Origin: Tretioscincus oriximinensis
Taxonomy: Eukaryota > Chordata > Lepidosauria > Squamata > Gymnophthalmidae
Assembly (NCBI GenBank): GCA_022410635.1
Contig: JAJVDF010000413.1
Location: forward strand, 784,719-848,718
DNA length: 64,000 bases
Reading direction: 5' to 3'
A program made the translations under genes and the position numbers. Positions 11,011-21,973 of this stretch are shown in pieces. The notes under the pieces are model-generated. The model searched no databases and was not told where the DNA came from. It was given only the letters and a program-made list of their open reading frames with translations. How positions within the stretch are numbered: the first letter of the stretch is position 1; each line of letters begins with the position of its first letter.

Positions 11011-11864
11011 AAAGAAACACAAGAATTTAAATATGTGCCATCAACACATTTTCTAACTTGTGTGTTCCACACTAACAGATCATACATTCTTTTTCATGTC
11101 AAGTAACTTATTCTATTCCTTATACATACTTTGTGAAAATATTANATTGAGAAAATTAATCCAATTTTCAGTTTTTCATTTTCACCTTTGTTTACACATT
11201 CCAGTCTTTTCTATATTATTTTACATTATTAATACAACAATTTGCTATTTCTAGTCTTATCTTTCCAAGTTCCCATTAATACTATTTGAGTACATGCTAT
11301 CAATTTATCCACTATATCTTTTTGTTCCACTGATTGATTCAGGTCTGCATGCATTATTCCCATTTTGTCTGTTACAACAATTTGTATATTTCTTCTTGTA
11401 CCTTTTTATAGTATCCCCATACAATTTCACATTCCCATACGATAATATAATTTTTTTTGTTGGCATCCACGCCAGTATAACCTATTTATATTTGGAAAGA
11501 AATGTGCTAATTGTGCTGGGGTTCTATATCATTTGTCTCTAATCTTTCTCCTGATTTCACTCAGGCTACTATACTTTACAAATCATACATTCTCAATAAT
11601 TTCTGGTGATTGTCCTCTCTTCCCATTTTATAAAATATTGCTGTAATTTATCTTATCTACTAGTCAACGTTTGCCAAGTACCTTTGAAAACGTTTTTTTA
11701 AAATTGTCTGAATGTTTTGTGTCTGAACAAAAATCAGCATTCAAAATTTACTTCTCTTTAAAATGTAGATTTTACACTTTAGTTCTTCATGCCATCTGAA
11801 TTATCACATTATAATCATATTCATTCCTCATCTCTCAGCATTCCCATCGATTCAATATAAACAC
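11011..11864. other. AT-rich stretch without recognised features
   Basis: Very AT-rich sequence with short ORFs of hydrophobic, low-complexity translation. No gene or nameable repeat is seen. Confidence 0.5.
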
Positions 11865-12310
11865 CTAAGAACTTAAGAAGACCCCATCTAGTCTAGCATT
11901 CTGTTTCACATGGTGGCCCACCAGTTGCACCTGGGCAATCTCAAGCAAAATCTTATCTTGTTCTCAACTCCCTGTAAATGGTATTTCAGGAATACTGTCT
12001 GTTGTAGCTCTATCCCAAAGCCAGAACCAAGACATCCATCCTAATAGCCACTGATACATTTGTCTTCTATTAATTGGTCAAATCCTATCTTAAAGCTATC
12101 CAGGCTGCTATCTACTACCACTTCTTCTACTTCTACAATTACCAGAAGAACTACGCCTATTTCTGGAAGCAGATCCTATATAGACCAATGACCCGCTTGA
12201 TAAAAAACAATTTATATGTCCTATCTCTGGTTCTGATGCTATATGATAGAGAAAATATAGTTTTCCTCTATTTACCTTATCCATATTGTGTGCATGATGC
12301 ATGATTTTAT
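11865..12310 (-). mobile_element. CR1 LINE 3' end
   Basis: Antisense copy of the abundant subfamily. AGAACTTAAGAAGACCCCAT marks the 3' end, followed by GTGGCCCACCAGTTGCACCT and CAGGCTGCTATCTACTACCA. The ORFs seen here on either strand are shadows of this repeat. Confidence 0.75.
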
Positions 12311-12311
12311 A

Positions 12312-12960
12312 GGTGTGGCAGGTCCCACAGCCAACTTACTGTAGGCAGAAAAAATGTTTCCTGTAAGTGGGTAGACTGGCTAAAGAAGCTTCGTCCCAGG
12401 GCTACCTGTGGTGCAGAATGGGAGCCAGACTCCATGCAGGTTGAGGAGAAGAGGCTACCTGCTCTTCGGACTGCACTTCCTAGCAGGGTTAACCACAGTT
12501 GTTCTATTAGTGCTTTTGGGTGCAGGGTGCAGGGGGAGGGGATTAAGGATGAATTTAAGAAATTTTTATGTCAATATGAAGGAATAATATTGTATTGTAA
12601 AATAGACAAATTTAAATATGTGTTATTGGTAGAAATGTGATGTATATATTTGATTGTGTTGGAAATAAATAATATCATTTAAAAAACCCAACAAAACACC
12701 TTCCCAGCAAGCCCTGCNACCAGCACAACAACGGCTCCATTTCACTTTTTTCACATTAGGGCTGCTGCTTCTGGTGCCAGCTTTGTGAACTTCCTGGGCA
12801 GCCAAGCTTACATAAAATAAGCACTTGTTGTGAAAAATGGCATAGAAAAAAAACATGCAGAAGTACAATTTAAAATCATAAAACAGGAAACAAAAATTCT
12901 GCTAGGAAGTAGATAAATAGGAAGTTGGCAGTTTGTTACAGTTTACATCTGGCACCCCCA
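12312..12960 (+). repeat. Unnamed interspersed repeat, copy 2, interrupted
   Basis: Diverged second copy of the repeat at 8,985-9,385. Between 12,493 and about 12,703 it is broken by a foreign AT-rich segment that ends in AATAAATAATATCATT and an A-rich run. Similar bases border the segment (CTTCCTAGCAGGG before, CTTCCCAGCAAGC after), as expected of a target duplication. Confidence 0.6.
12493..12703 (+). mobile_element. Insertion with A-rich tail, L1-like 3' end possible
   Basis: This segment is absent from the sister repeat at 9.0 kb. It ends in GGAAATAAATAATATC followed by AAAAAACCCAACAAAAC. The A-rich end and the flanking near-repeat fit target-primed insertion of a 5'-truncated LINE. The family is a guess. 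Confidence 0.35.
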
Positions 12961-14586
12961 CTATAGACCAGCAAACCACTAGGTAAAAAATAAAAATAAA
13001 CGCTTATCGGTCCTAAGCCTTCTCCCATCAGTTTTATAGAGTGCTCCTGTTCTATTTTTATTTCAAAACTATTTATTTTTATGATAATACAATAATAAGT
13101 ATTCTTCAATCATTGTTACCAGTGCTAGGAGTCATATGAGAATCTTGCACATTTTGTTAGAATATCCATCCTTGTATGAATTCTTGTCCAGNAATGCATG
13201 AGAATTCCACCGGGGCTGGAAGTGACATCGTGATGGTCCCGCTCTGGAAATGGCATAAAATGTTCACACCTGCTCCTGGGCTGAGATTTCTTGGACAGAA
13301 AATTTCCAGCACTGTGTTACATTGTTTCGAATCCCATCTCCTTTTCTACCTTCCCTACTGTGGTATTCCACCACTCCCATACTTTGGTGGGATTTTTCTG
13401 GCCCCAAAATCTCACATGCCATCATGTAGGGCTTTTCTCGTACACACGTATGCGGTTCTCAGCCACCTCCCACCACTGCTCATATTTACACACTTATTCA
13501 ATATTCACTCGAGGGGGTACATCTGTAATTCTAAATTCAACTTCAATTTCATTGCTTCACTCCTTGTTTTCCCCTTATGTTTTGTCTGTCTGTTTACCTT
13601 ATCCACCCACTGAGCATGATTTTATACCCTTCGACCTGACCACCACTTAAACGACTGAAATCTGAGACCAGGAGGGATTTGGTCTTTTCATTGCCTGTTT
13701 TTGCCCCTTCTCTAGTTCCATAATATCTTTCCTAAGGGGTGGTTAATTCGAATTGTACACAGTAATGCCCAATGTGGGCTCCCCATGGTATTTATAAGGA
13801 AGCACAACCATGCTTTGCCGACCTGTTTTCGAACCCCTCACATTGAATGTGTGTGTTTTTTTCACTGCCGCTGCTGCTGCCATATAACCTCCTTCTTCGT
13901 AGCGGCCATTTTCCGAACATGTCCTGACAAAAAGGGGGCGGGACAAGTAGAGACGACACCCCCACCCCGCCCTGACGCAAAACAACCTGAAAAAAACTGC
14001 CCCGCCCCCAGAAAGACGGAGCATGCGCATGGTGAGGAGGAGCGAGCCCCTCCTCGCTTCGGTTTACCTTAGAGGAAGGCCTTCCGGGTTTGTTTNTTTT
14101 TTTTTGGGGGGTGGGGGAGAGAGAATATAAATGGGGAAGGAAAAGAAAGCGAACCTGTGTGAAAGCTTTACTCTTCCCTCCGCCCGCCATCCCTGAGGGA
14201 GAAACCATAGGTGGCTGGGCCGACCCGTGTCGTCGTTCGGTGGTTCGGGCCTGCCTTTCTAAAGTCTTCCCCCCGCCCGCCCGCCCGCCCAAAGTTCGTA
14301 CGCGCGCGTCCCCGTGACAGCAGTGTGTGTACGCGCGCCCGCTAATGATGAGCTGACCGAGGCGGCGGAGTGTGTGCGCGCGCATGCCCGCCCGCCCGCC
14401 AGCAGGAGAGGTTCGGCTGCCGGGCCTCCTCCCTCAGCTGCCACCGCCACCCGCTGCCGGCGGCCGCGCGAACGAGGCAGTGAAGGAACGCGGGCCGAGC
14501 GCGAGCCGCCACCGAACCGTCTGCGCGTGCGCCGGCCAACCAACCACCAACCAGCTGAGAGGGGCAGGCGACAGAGCGAGCGGGCC

Positions 14587-14613
14587 ATGGCAGTAGCGGC
14601 AGCGGCTCACTGA
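14587..14613 (+). CDS. Upstream ORF 1 in exon 1 (8 codons)
   Basis: ATG in a strong Kozak setting (GGGCCATGGC) reads MAVAAAAH and stops at TGA 14,611-14,613. If transcription starts upstream of it, most scanning ribosomes should use it, which would repress PPP2R5E translation. Whether it is in the mRNA depends on the unknown start site. Confidence 0.4.
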   Translation: MAVAAAAH

Positions 14614-14869
14614 CTGGAGTGCCTGACTGGCTGACAATAGGAGCGAGCGCGCCCGCTGCAGAAACGCCCGCAGTCCCAGCGTCAGGAGAGGGAGGCCGCG
14701 GCCAGCCAGTCGCCCCCTCGCCAGACCCAACAGCAGCCGCGGCAGCCACCGCCGCCCTTCCCGCGTCTTCCCTCCGCTGCCGCCGCCGCNGCTTCCTCCT
14801 CCGCCTCCTCCTCGCCGCAGGCCGGCCCCCCTCCAGCCCTCCTCTCCCCAGGCCGAGCTCCTGCGGGGA

Positions 14870-14875
14870 ATGTGA
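14870..14875 (+). promoter_or_regulatory. Start-stop upstream element ATG-TGA
   Basis: GGGGAATGTGAGAG: an ATG followed directly by TGA within exon 1. Start-stop elements of this kind can stall initiating ribosomes and lower downstream translation. The context is weak to moderate (G at -3, T at +4). Confidence 0.4.
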
Positions 14876-15070
14876 GAGAAGCCGCCGCGGCCGGAGGAAG
14901 AGGAGGAGGAGGAGGACGAGGCGGCGGCGGCGTTGTCGGCAAAGCCGGAGCAGGACGAGGCCTCGCGGGCGGCGGCAGGAGCGGCGGCGGCGGCTGTGTC
15001 GTTGGGGCGGCGGAGGCCGAGGAGGAAGGCCGCAGCGGGCGGGCGCGGGCCCAACGGGGAAGCGAGCTGC

Positions 15071-15121
15071 ATGGGACCGAGGGGGGGAAGAAGCAGCCGC
15101 CGCCAAGGCCGCCGCCGTTGA
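15071..15121 (+). CDS. Upstream ORF 3 in exon 1 (16 codons)
   Basis: ATG at 15,071 (GCTGCATGGG) reads a short, very basic peptide rich in Arg, Gly and Ser and ends at TGA 15,119-15,121. It closes about 240 nt before the donor, so it does not overlap the main start after splicing. Confidence 0.35.
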   Translation: MGPRGGRSSRRQGRRR

Positions 15122-15361
15122 CGCTGCCAAGGCCGCCCTGTTGTGCTGGGGGAGGCCGACGCCGGGGCCTACTCGGGGGGAGCTGCCGCTGCTTCTCCTC
15201 GTCGCCTTGCGGCTGCAGCAGGGACCGCAGCGCCGCCGCCGAGAGGAGGAAACGCCGTCGCCGCCGCCGCCGCCACGCACGCCGCCGACCAGCAGGGACC
15301 ACCGCCTCCCTTTATTTCTCGCCTCCTCGTCTCTGGATTCTCTCCCAGAAAAGGCTCCAAG

Positions 15362-18300
15362 GTAACTTCACCGGGCCCGCCCGGGGAGCCCAGGGCTTCG
15401 GGGTCGCCGGTCGGAGCCGAGGAGGAAGGCAGGCGTGAGCTGACAGGGTGGACTTAATCCCTGTCTTGGGGAGACATATTCACCCTGCCAAAAAAGGGCA
15501 GCTTTAATGGGGTGTGTAAAGGAAGATTTATTTATCTTTAGCAGGGACAGCTTTTTATGCCTGCCGTGTCTGCTGAAATGTCATCCTTTCCACGCTCCTG
15601 TTCTTTTTTTTCTTGTAGGCAACCCTATGGCCATGGGAACTCCCTTTCTGTCAGCATTGGGGGCGGGGGAAGATAAGCCTTTTNTCTTTTAAATAATATC
15701 CACCAGGTTTTTTTTCAGCACGTCCTTCTTTCTCTCCTTGTCTCTGTTTCATTCCATCTTCCCATTTTCCTCTCTTTCCCCCTCCCTGAAAAATAATCGC
15801 CATCATTCTGATCCCCCTCACATACACCCCCCCCCCAGCTAAATCTACTGCTAACCAGAAGGTTGAGATTCAAAATATTGGGAAGAGAAGCAGAAGAAAG
15901 ACGCCTTTCTTGTCCTGTTTCTAGTCATAATCCCTCTGTGCTCTTCATTCTTTGCTTTCTTTCTCTGTACCTAAGCTTTAACTCGGCTTTAGCCCACCTT
16001 CAGGATGGAAGAACATATTGGCAATTTCCCCCTTATTATCTAAATCCACGGTGGATTTTTTGAATTAGGGAACACCGAAAGGAAAAAAGGTTTGCCACTT
16101 TTATTGCTATGTTCTCTCTCACACTCTGAAAGTGGACTGAAACCGGATTAAAACTTGGGTGTAACCATGACATTATAAAAGGGGAGTTCCACCTAGGCAG
16201 TCTGCTCGGGTGGCCTGTATTTCTCGTTGGATGTTCAGTTAGAATTAGACTTAGTAATTTATAAAGCAGGAGAGAGAAACTGTTACTAAATTTATGGCTG
16301 GGCAGTGTTGTTATAAACGTGCCAGAGGTTGTGATTGAGGTCTTAGGAGTTCCATTTTGAGGCTATGTGGATAGAAAGATAGGCTATATATTCAGATAGA
16401 TTCCTAAGAGTTGTTGGCAAATTATAAATAACAGTTATTTAGAAATGTTCAGCTGTGCCTAATAGGTCTAAAAGCCAAGTTTGTAAATCGTTTATTCACC
16501 AGTAGAATTGCTTGAGCTCAATGAGATTTAATTTTGAGGGAAAAAGCCTAGGACTTAGTAGTCTAGTAATGGTGTGTGCATTTCTCTTTCCCTTGATCAA
16601 ATACTTTTCCCCCTTATGTATTTATTGTTGTATAATGACTTTGTGCAACTCTTTAACAAGGATAACTGTAGCACCTAATCACAAATTGCTGATAAATTAT
16701 GTATGTTGTATTTAATTGTATATCATTATAATGCAGCAACATTAATCGTTTACATGTTGGTTGTATAATTTAATATAACTATGTTGTAGAGGAAGTGAGA
16801 GTGAGGATGAATTCAATCCTGGTCAATAAAACTGATGTCCCCACTGAATGTCATGAGCTCATTTGCTGAAGACAAATACTGAAGTTGTCTGTTTGAGCCT
16901 GTTGAATTTTAGTAAACACCAATTGTGTTTTTAAAAGTCTTGAAAATTCAGATTGACAAGTCCAGCTTTTTACTGACGTGTGGCAAGAAACTTGATTCAA
17001 CATTCAGGGTTTTTGTGACATACTTTCTTTTTGACCTTAATTTAGATAGGTTTGAGCTTGAATTTATTTCAGATTATATCTAGGAATGAGAACTTGCCAC
17101 CTGCATTCAGCAGGCCTTGTTCTGGGGTATAATCTGGAATGAGCCCCAGTTCAGAGAGGGTCATAATTTTGTTGACTGCAAAAATATACCTTACATTGAT
17201 TTCAGTGGGCCTAGCAGCAATATGAGATCCTGCCATTATGTTCATCATTGCTTTGAAATCCACAATTTAAAAATGGTAATTTTTAAAATCATACAATACT
17301 CAAGCTTTTTTGCATGAGTTTCTCGCCCTAGTAATAAATAAAATGTGAATTTTGTTTTAAAAGGTATAAAATTATAAACACTAGAGAAAAGTGAATGAAC
17401 CATTCGAAATCTAAGAATAATTATTGGAATTCTTTTCTTTTTTTGAGGCCTTTGAAAAAAGTTGCATAGAGTGCTGTAATCTACAGATCTGTGTTAGCCT
17501 TGAATTGCTTTTGCATAGGTGTCATTTAGTATGAATTTATGCTTAAAATATTATCAGATTAGTGGCGAGATATATTATTGGTGCCCTGACTTGACCAGCT
17601 TTCTTCAGCAAACCCAGCCATCAGACCGACTCTAGATTTATGAATTTACATTCTTTGCACTATTAGTAGGATTACTGTGGGGTATAAACTTACATATTTA
17701 TTATGTATTTATGTCTCTTTTTTTCTTAAGTGGGCCAGGGACCCTGGAAAAAAAACTCCGAAAAGAGGAACTGTCAAATACAGAAATGATGTATATAATA
17801 CTTAAGTTATCTTTGTTTATGATGGATGTATAAAAAGGTATCAGTTGCATGCAAAAGGACAGAATACCTTTGTGTCAGAACCCAAAAAATGCCTGTTCTC
17901 CACATCTTCTGTGTTAAGGGTTTTTTAGGTTGAAATGTGAAGGCAAATGTATTTTAAAGTCCAGCAAGGGGTTTGTAGCACTTGGAGACTTATGGGAGAA
18001 GATAGGCAACATGAGCTTATAGGAAACTTGAGTGTAGGAAGTGACAAAGGACATGTAAATGTGATATGGGGATTAACTAGATGAGAAAAACAGCTAAAGT
18101 GCAGAAGTTATTCCTCTTAGGTGGAGGAAAGTGTCTGGAAGAAAGAGATGCAGCTGGATAAATGTGTTTCAATTAAATATGCAGAAAAGTGGAGAGCAAA
18201 TCAGTTCCAAGAATGCCCTCAAGAGGCTAGGAAGTCAACTGGTGTTATAATATGTATAGTGTACCAGGAAGCCATTGTCTATTAAGACTCTTGTTGATGG

Positions 18301-18494
18301 ATTGGAATTTATAGGTGCATTCTAGTTCTTTCAAATNTTCCTTTGTAATTTCTTTGGTCTAAGGTTGAATGTCCTGGGAGGTGGAAGTGTTCTGCAAGAG
18401 ATTTCTGTGTGTTGCCATTCCGAATATCTAATTTGTGTATTTTAAAATTTTAATTGTGTTTATTGGAAATATTAACATTCTTTATTTCTTTCAG
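15362..18494 (+). other. PPP2R5E: PPP2R5E intron 1
   Basis: Donor GTAACT at 15,362; acceptor TTTATTTCTTTCAG ending 18,494. Mostly unique AT-rich sequence. A C-run lies at 15,829-15,838. A Penelope-like piece lies at about 17,960-18,024 (CAGCAAGGGGTTTGTAGCAC, antisense). No LINE of note is seen, so this intron is unusually clean compared with introns 2 and 3. Confidence 0.75.
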
Positions 18495-18658
18495 TAGGGA
18501 TATGTCCTCAGCACCAACCACTCCTCCATCAGTGGATAAAGTAGACGGATTTTCTCGGAAGTCCGTCAGAAAAGCAAGGCAGAAGAGGTCACAAAGTTCC
18601 TCTCAGTTTCGGTCTCAGGGCAAGCCTATTGAGTTAACTCCACTGCCTCTGCTAAAAG
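18495..18658 (+). CDS. PPP2R5E: PPP2R5E exon 2, coding start, residues 1-52
   Basis: The exon begins after TTTCTTTCAG and ends CTAAAAG before GTAAAG. The start is ATG 18,502, reading [13 protein letters not shown]; the exon contributes 52 codons plus the first base of codon 53 (phase 1). This is the flexible, Ser-, Arg- and Lys-rich N-terminal region, with a basic patch [11 protein letters not shown] at residues 19-29 and an SQSSSQF stretch at 30-36. It leads to the linker [11 protein letters not shown] before the HEAT repeats. It agrees with the B56-epsilon N-terminus rather than other B56 isoforms. The ATG is only 7 bases into the exon, so all regulatory 5' UTR lies in exon 1. Confidence 0.93.
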
Positions 18659-19177
18659 GTAAAGTTCTGTACTGTTGTTAAAATGATAGCTGCTTGTGAT
18701 GGAAAGTTTTGATGTTTGCTTCATGCTTGGGAAAAAAAAATGATCAAAGTCAATAAATCTGCTGTTCTTTATGTATATTGCTCTTGTTTTGTACATTTTG
18801 TAGTTGTTCATGTTGAAATCAGTGAGGAACCAGTACGTTCAGATACTGTGATTTCAGTGATAGATCACACAGCTCGCTCAATCCTACAATGCTAACAATT
18901 TGACAGCTTATGTAACTTCAGTGTGAATCAAGAGGATGAAGAATTTCTGAAGCTTTTACGTATGTTAGTTTTTTGACATGTTTTCATGTTACTGTTGCTT
19001 GAAGTCATGCTTTTAATGCTGCATGAGCAAAGGAGAGCAACACATTCTAAACATGGAAAGTAGATGTTGTCGTTATTGATAGAAAATCCTTGTGAATCAT
19101 TATATAAGCTGTTCAATTCAGACTTGCCAGTTTATTTTATTCTACTGATAATATTTTGTGTCTTTCCATAGCTCTAG

Positions 19178-19340
19178 TTCATGGGTAGCGAACCTTTTTT
19201 TCTGAAGAGCCATTTTGATATTTGTAACATCACTCCGGGGCCATACCCCCTTCCCCACTTTAGGCTCCATCCCCCACATTCCTTCANCTCCCAGGCCTCT
19301 TCCCTCTCTCCCAGGCCTCCTCCCTTCCTTCCCTTTTTCC
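19178..19340 (+). mobile_element. hAT-like DNA transposon fragment
   Basis: The left part matches the element at 59,327-59,597: a CATGGGTAGCGAACCTTTTT end, then ATTTTTGTAACATCACT-like sequence (GATATTTGTAACATCACTCC) and GGGGCCATACCCCCTTCCCC. The right end was not found, so it is truncated or decayed. Confidence 0.5.
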
Positions 19341-19544
19341 CACAGAAGTGAGAGTAAGACGCATTGATTTAATGTCTCTGATTTGTGATGGCACCTTGAA
19401 CCTGTATGTTCATCTTCTTCACTGTGATCATTTGACCCTTTCCACACTGAATCATATTTTGAATTAATTCGTGGAATAGCAGTTTACTACAAATATACTG
19501 GTATAGATTGGCAAACCCCATTAAGGGCCTGCCATAGTCTACAA

Positions 19545-20525
19545 ATGGGCAGTAGGCACATGTGGCTAATCAAGGAGGACATAGCAACTGTTGAGAGGTT
19601 AAATGAATTCTTTGCCTCAATTTTCACTGAAGAAGTCAGAGGATATATATTTAATCAGTTTTTTGTGGAAGGACATCAGAGGTTTTAATTGGATAGAGAT
19701 AACAAAGGAGAAGGTCTTTGCAAGCCTTAATAAATTTAACTTTAATAAATCCCTGGGACCAGATGGCATCTATCCTAGAATTCCTAAAGAACCTAGATGT
19801 GAAATTGCTGCATTTCTAGCCAAAACATCTAACCTTAAGATTAGGCATTGTGCCTGAAGACTAGAGAGTAGCTAATGTAACACCAGTCTTCAAATAAGGA
19901 TCTGGGATGATCCTGGAAATTGTAGACCAGACAGTTTAATATCAGTTCTATGAAAAGTATAGGAAACCAGTACGGCTTCTGCAAAGATAAATTGTGCCTT
20001 ACATACTTGTTAGAATTCTTTAAAAATGTTAATAAACTTGTGGATAAAGGGAATCTACTTGATAGTGTCTATCTGGATTCTTAGAAGACTTTTGATAAAG
20101 TTCATCATTAAAGGCTCTGGAAAAAGCTCTTCAGTCATGGAGTAAGAGGGTGGGTCCTGTCCTGGATAAATAATTGGCTAAAGGTTGGAAATAAACGGAC
20201 GATTCTCTGGCTGAAATGATATGAGAAGTGGGGTTCCTCAGGGTTCAGTNCTGGGACCTGTACTTCTTGCTAGATTCATAAATGATCTGGATGCTGGAGT
20301 AACAAGAGTCATGACAGACATGGGAAAGTATTTTTTTATCCAGAGGTTCATTGGTCTATGGAATTTACTTCCAGAAGAAGTGGNAATTGCACTGAGTTGA
20401 AAACAGGTGAGGGTTTTGCCTTCTTCTGTTTGAGACTGACCTAGTGTAATTGGGGAGCTGCTGTGTGAGACAGAGTGCTTGACTAGATGAGCTGTGGCTT
20501 GATTCTGCAGCTCTTCCTACAGTCT
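19545..20525 (+). mobile_element. CR1 LINE fragment, heavily decayed
   Basis: This covers the linker and RT of CR1 with many stops and frameshifts, then the 3' tail. Translated traces include LNKFNFNKSLGPDGIYPRI near 19,720-19,780 and GVPQGS-type bases near 20,230. The tail has GGACTAGATGAGC-like sequence (GACTAGATGAGCTGTGGC). Divergence is clearly higher than in the 27.1 kb copy, so it is older. Confidence 0.75.
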
Positions 20526-21652
20526 TTATGTGGATGTCAGGTTTCTTTTCCAAAGTCCAGCCTAGAATAAGGCTCAGTGCCTTATTGACTCAAAGAAATA
20601 GTATGTCAGGCTCTCAGTATCTTGCACCAAAGAAGTAAGTGGATTCACAGTAAGAATAGTTGAGCAAGATTGGTAACAGATGGATAAACAGTTATAGTAG
20701 ATGAACACCAGGGATATAGTATGGGGATAGAGATGCAATCTGTATAGCCAAGAGATATCTTAGGTGATAATAAGCTGGACAGACCTTTAAACTAGGCCTT
20801 GGAGCACTATAATAAGACTTTGGAATCAGATTTGTCATGTTGATTTACCTAACAGTTAGATTAAGAAGTTTCCTAATACATGAGTATTATATCTACCCTG
20901 AGATGATTGATGCTTCATGCTAAAAATTGAACAAGGAATTAGTGACTACTTCTTAAAGATTTCTGATTTAAATGCCTTGGCATCTGAAACAAGCAGTGTT
21001 TCCTTGTGCTTCTAGTTCCCCTCTCAATGTAGTCTTTGAGTATCAGAGCTCTTGGTACTGTCCTCCAGAATTTCTTCTTTTAAATTCATTCTAAAGACCA
21101 AACCTGTTACAAGGCAACTTGATTCAAATGGATAATTTGTAAACACTCCTAGTCATTATTGAGTCATATAATTAAGAAATTATTTTCAAAACCAAGCATC
21201 CTAAAAGGTTTCATTTTCCTATTGTATTATACCTGTATTTGTGGCATGTATTTTCTATTTTTCCTAATTGTTGGAGAGTGACATTGATTTTGACAGCTCT
21301 GTATTAATCTCCCAGCAACTGTGTAAAGTAAGCATGGCTGAAAGGCAGTGACTGAGCCAATGTCACATCTCAGTGACAATTTGAATCAAGGATTTTTGTG
21401 TTGTAGTTCAATATGCTTGCAGTTACCCTGCACATAAGATTCTGGAGTACTGGGANACAAAGCTGGTTTGTATGTAAAACAAATAGTCTATGGCTGACAA
21501 ATATATGTGATGTATATTTATATCATTATGGTGATTAAGAGATCAAATGGTTTCATTTGGGAATGAAATAATTCATAACCCATCTGTTTTAAAATGAAGA
21601 TAAAGAAAAATACACTTAGCAGTTGTTTCAGATTTTAAGCACCTCAAGAGAC

Positions 21653-21745
21653 AGACTTGTGTACAAAAGCTCATGACACCTATCCTGGTTCTTGTTAGTC
21701 TTTAAAGAGCTATGATAACCTCTTGCTGGATTTTATGGCCGTTTC
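21653..21745 (+). mobile_element. Penelope-like tail fragment
   Basis: Degenerate copy: GACTTGTGTACAAAAGCTCA, then GTTAGTCTTTAAAGAGCTAT and CTTGCTGGATTTTA, in the order of the family tail. Confidence 0.4.
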
Positions 21746-21973
21746 TTTGAAATGGGTTTGTAAGTGTGGCCCTGCCAAAGATAGGTTTGGGTAGCAAAAA
21801 TAACAATCCATCTTAATTGTTAGGGAACTTTATTACATTTACACTAGTAGGATGAATGTTTTTTATAATGATGGAAAAGTCACTGTTTCCTGCCTATATG
21901 GAACCTTCAAAATTTGTTAGGGAAAAATGTTTTGAGGCTTGCATCTGGAAACATATATTTCTACACATCAACC

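Larger units (their letters stand above)
14400..15361 (+). other. PPP2R5E: PPP2R5E exon 1 (5' UTR), 5' end uncertain
   Basis: The 3' boundary is a good donor: CTCCAAG then GTAACT (intron starts 15,362). The exon is very GC-rich with many short CGG/CCG, GAG and GCC runs. It holds three ATG-initiated upstream ORFs, listed separately. The frame in phase with the coding start stays open from 14,619 to the donor, about 248 codons, but has no ATG. Non-coding status is inferred from the coding start in exon 2. The 5' end given is nominal. Confidence 0.65.
13850..15470. promoter_or_regulatory. PPP2R5E: CpG island promoter of PPP2R5E
   Basis: This is the only extended CpG-dense region in the window. 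Candidate elements are a YY1-type site GCGGCCATTTT (13,902-13,912), Sp1 boxes GGGGGCGGG (about 13,933) and CCCCGCCCC (about 13,998), and an NRF1-like ATGCGCATGG (about 14,024). There is also an ETS site CTTCCGG (about 14,084), a TATA-like TATAAAT (14,126-14,132) and further NRF1-like GCGCATGC near 14,380. Dense GCC/CGG runs begin near 14,270. The transcription start cannot be fixed from sequence. Broad initiation is usual for such housekeeping promoters. Confidence 0.8.

Noticed and set aside
13176..13650. 145- and 119-codon ORFs upstream of the CpG island
   Set aside because: Overlapping frames with no recognisable domain, no splice or promoter context and an unknown base inside.
1..13850. 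A neighbouring protein gene such as WDR89 upstream of PPP2R5E
   Set aside because: WDR89 neighbours the gene in human, but no WD-repeat coding or any exon-like block was found here.
14342..15302. Long ORFs on the minus strand across the CpG island (up to 312 codons)
   Set aside because: Low-complexity Arg/Ala/Pro/Gly translations with no family resemblance. All frames are open here because GC-rich sequence lacks stops.
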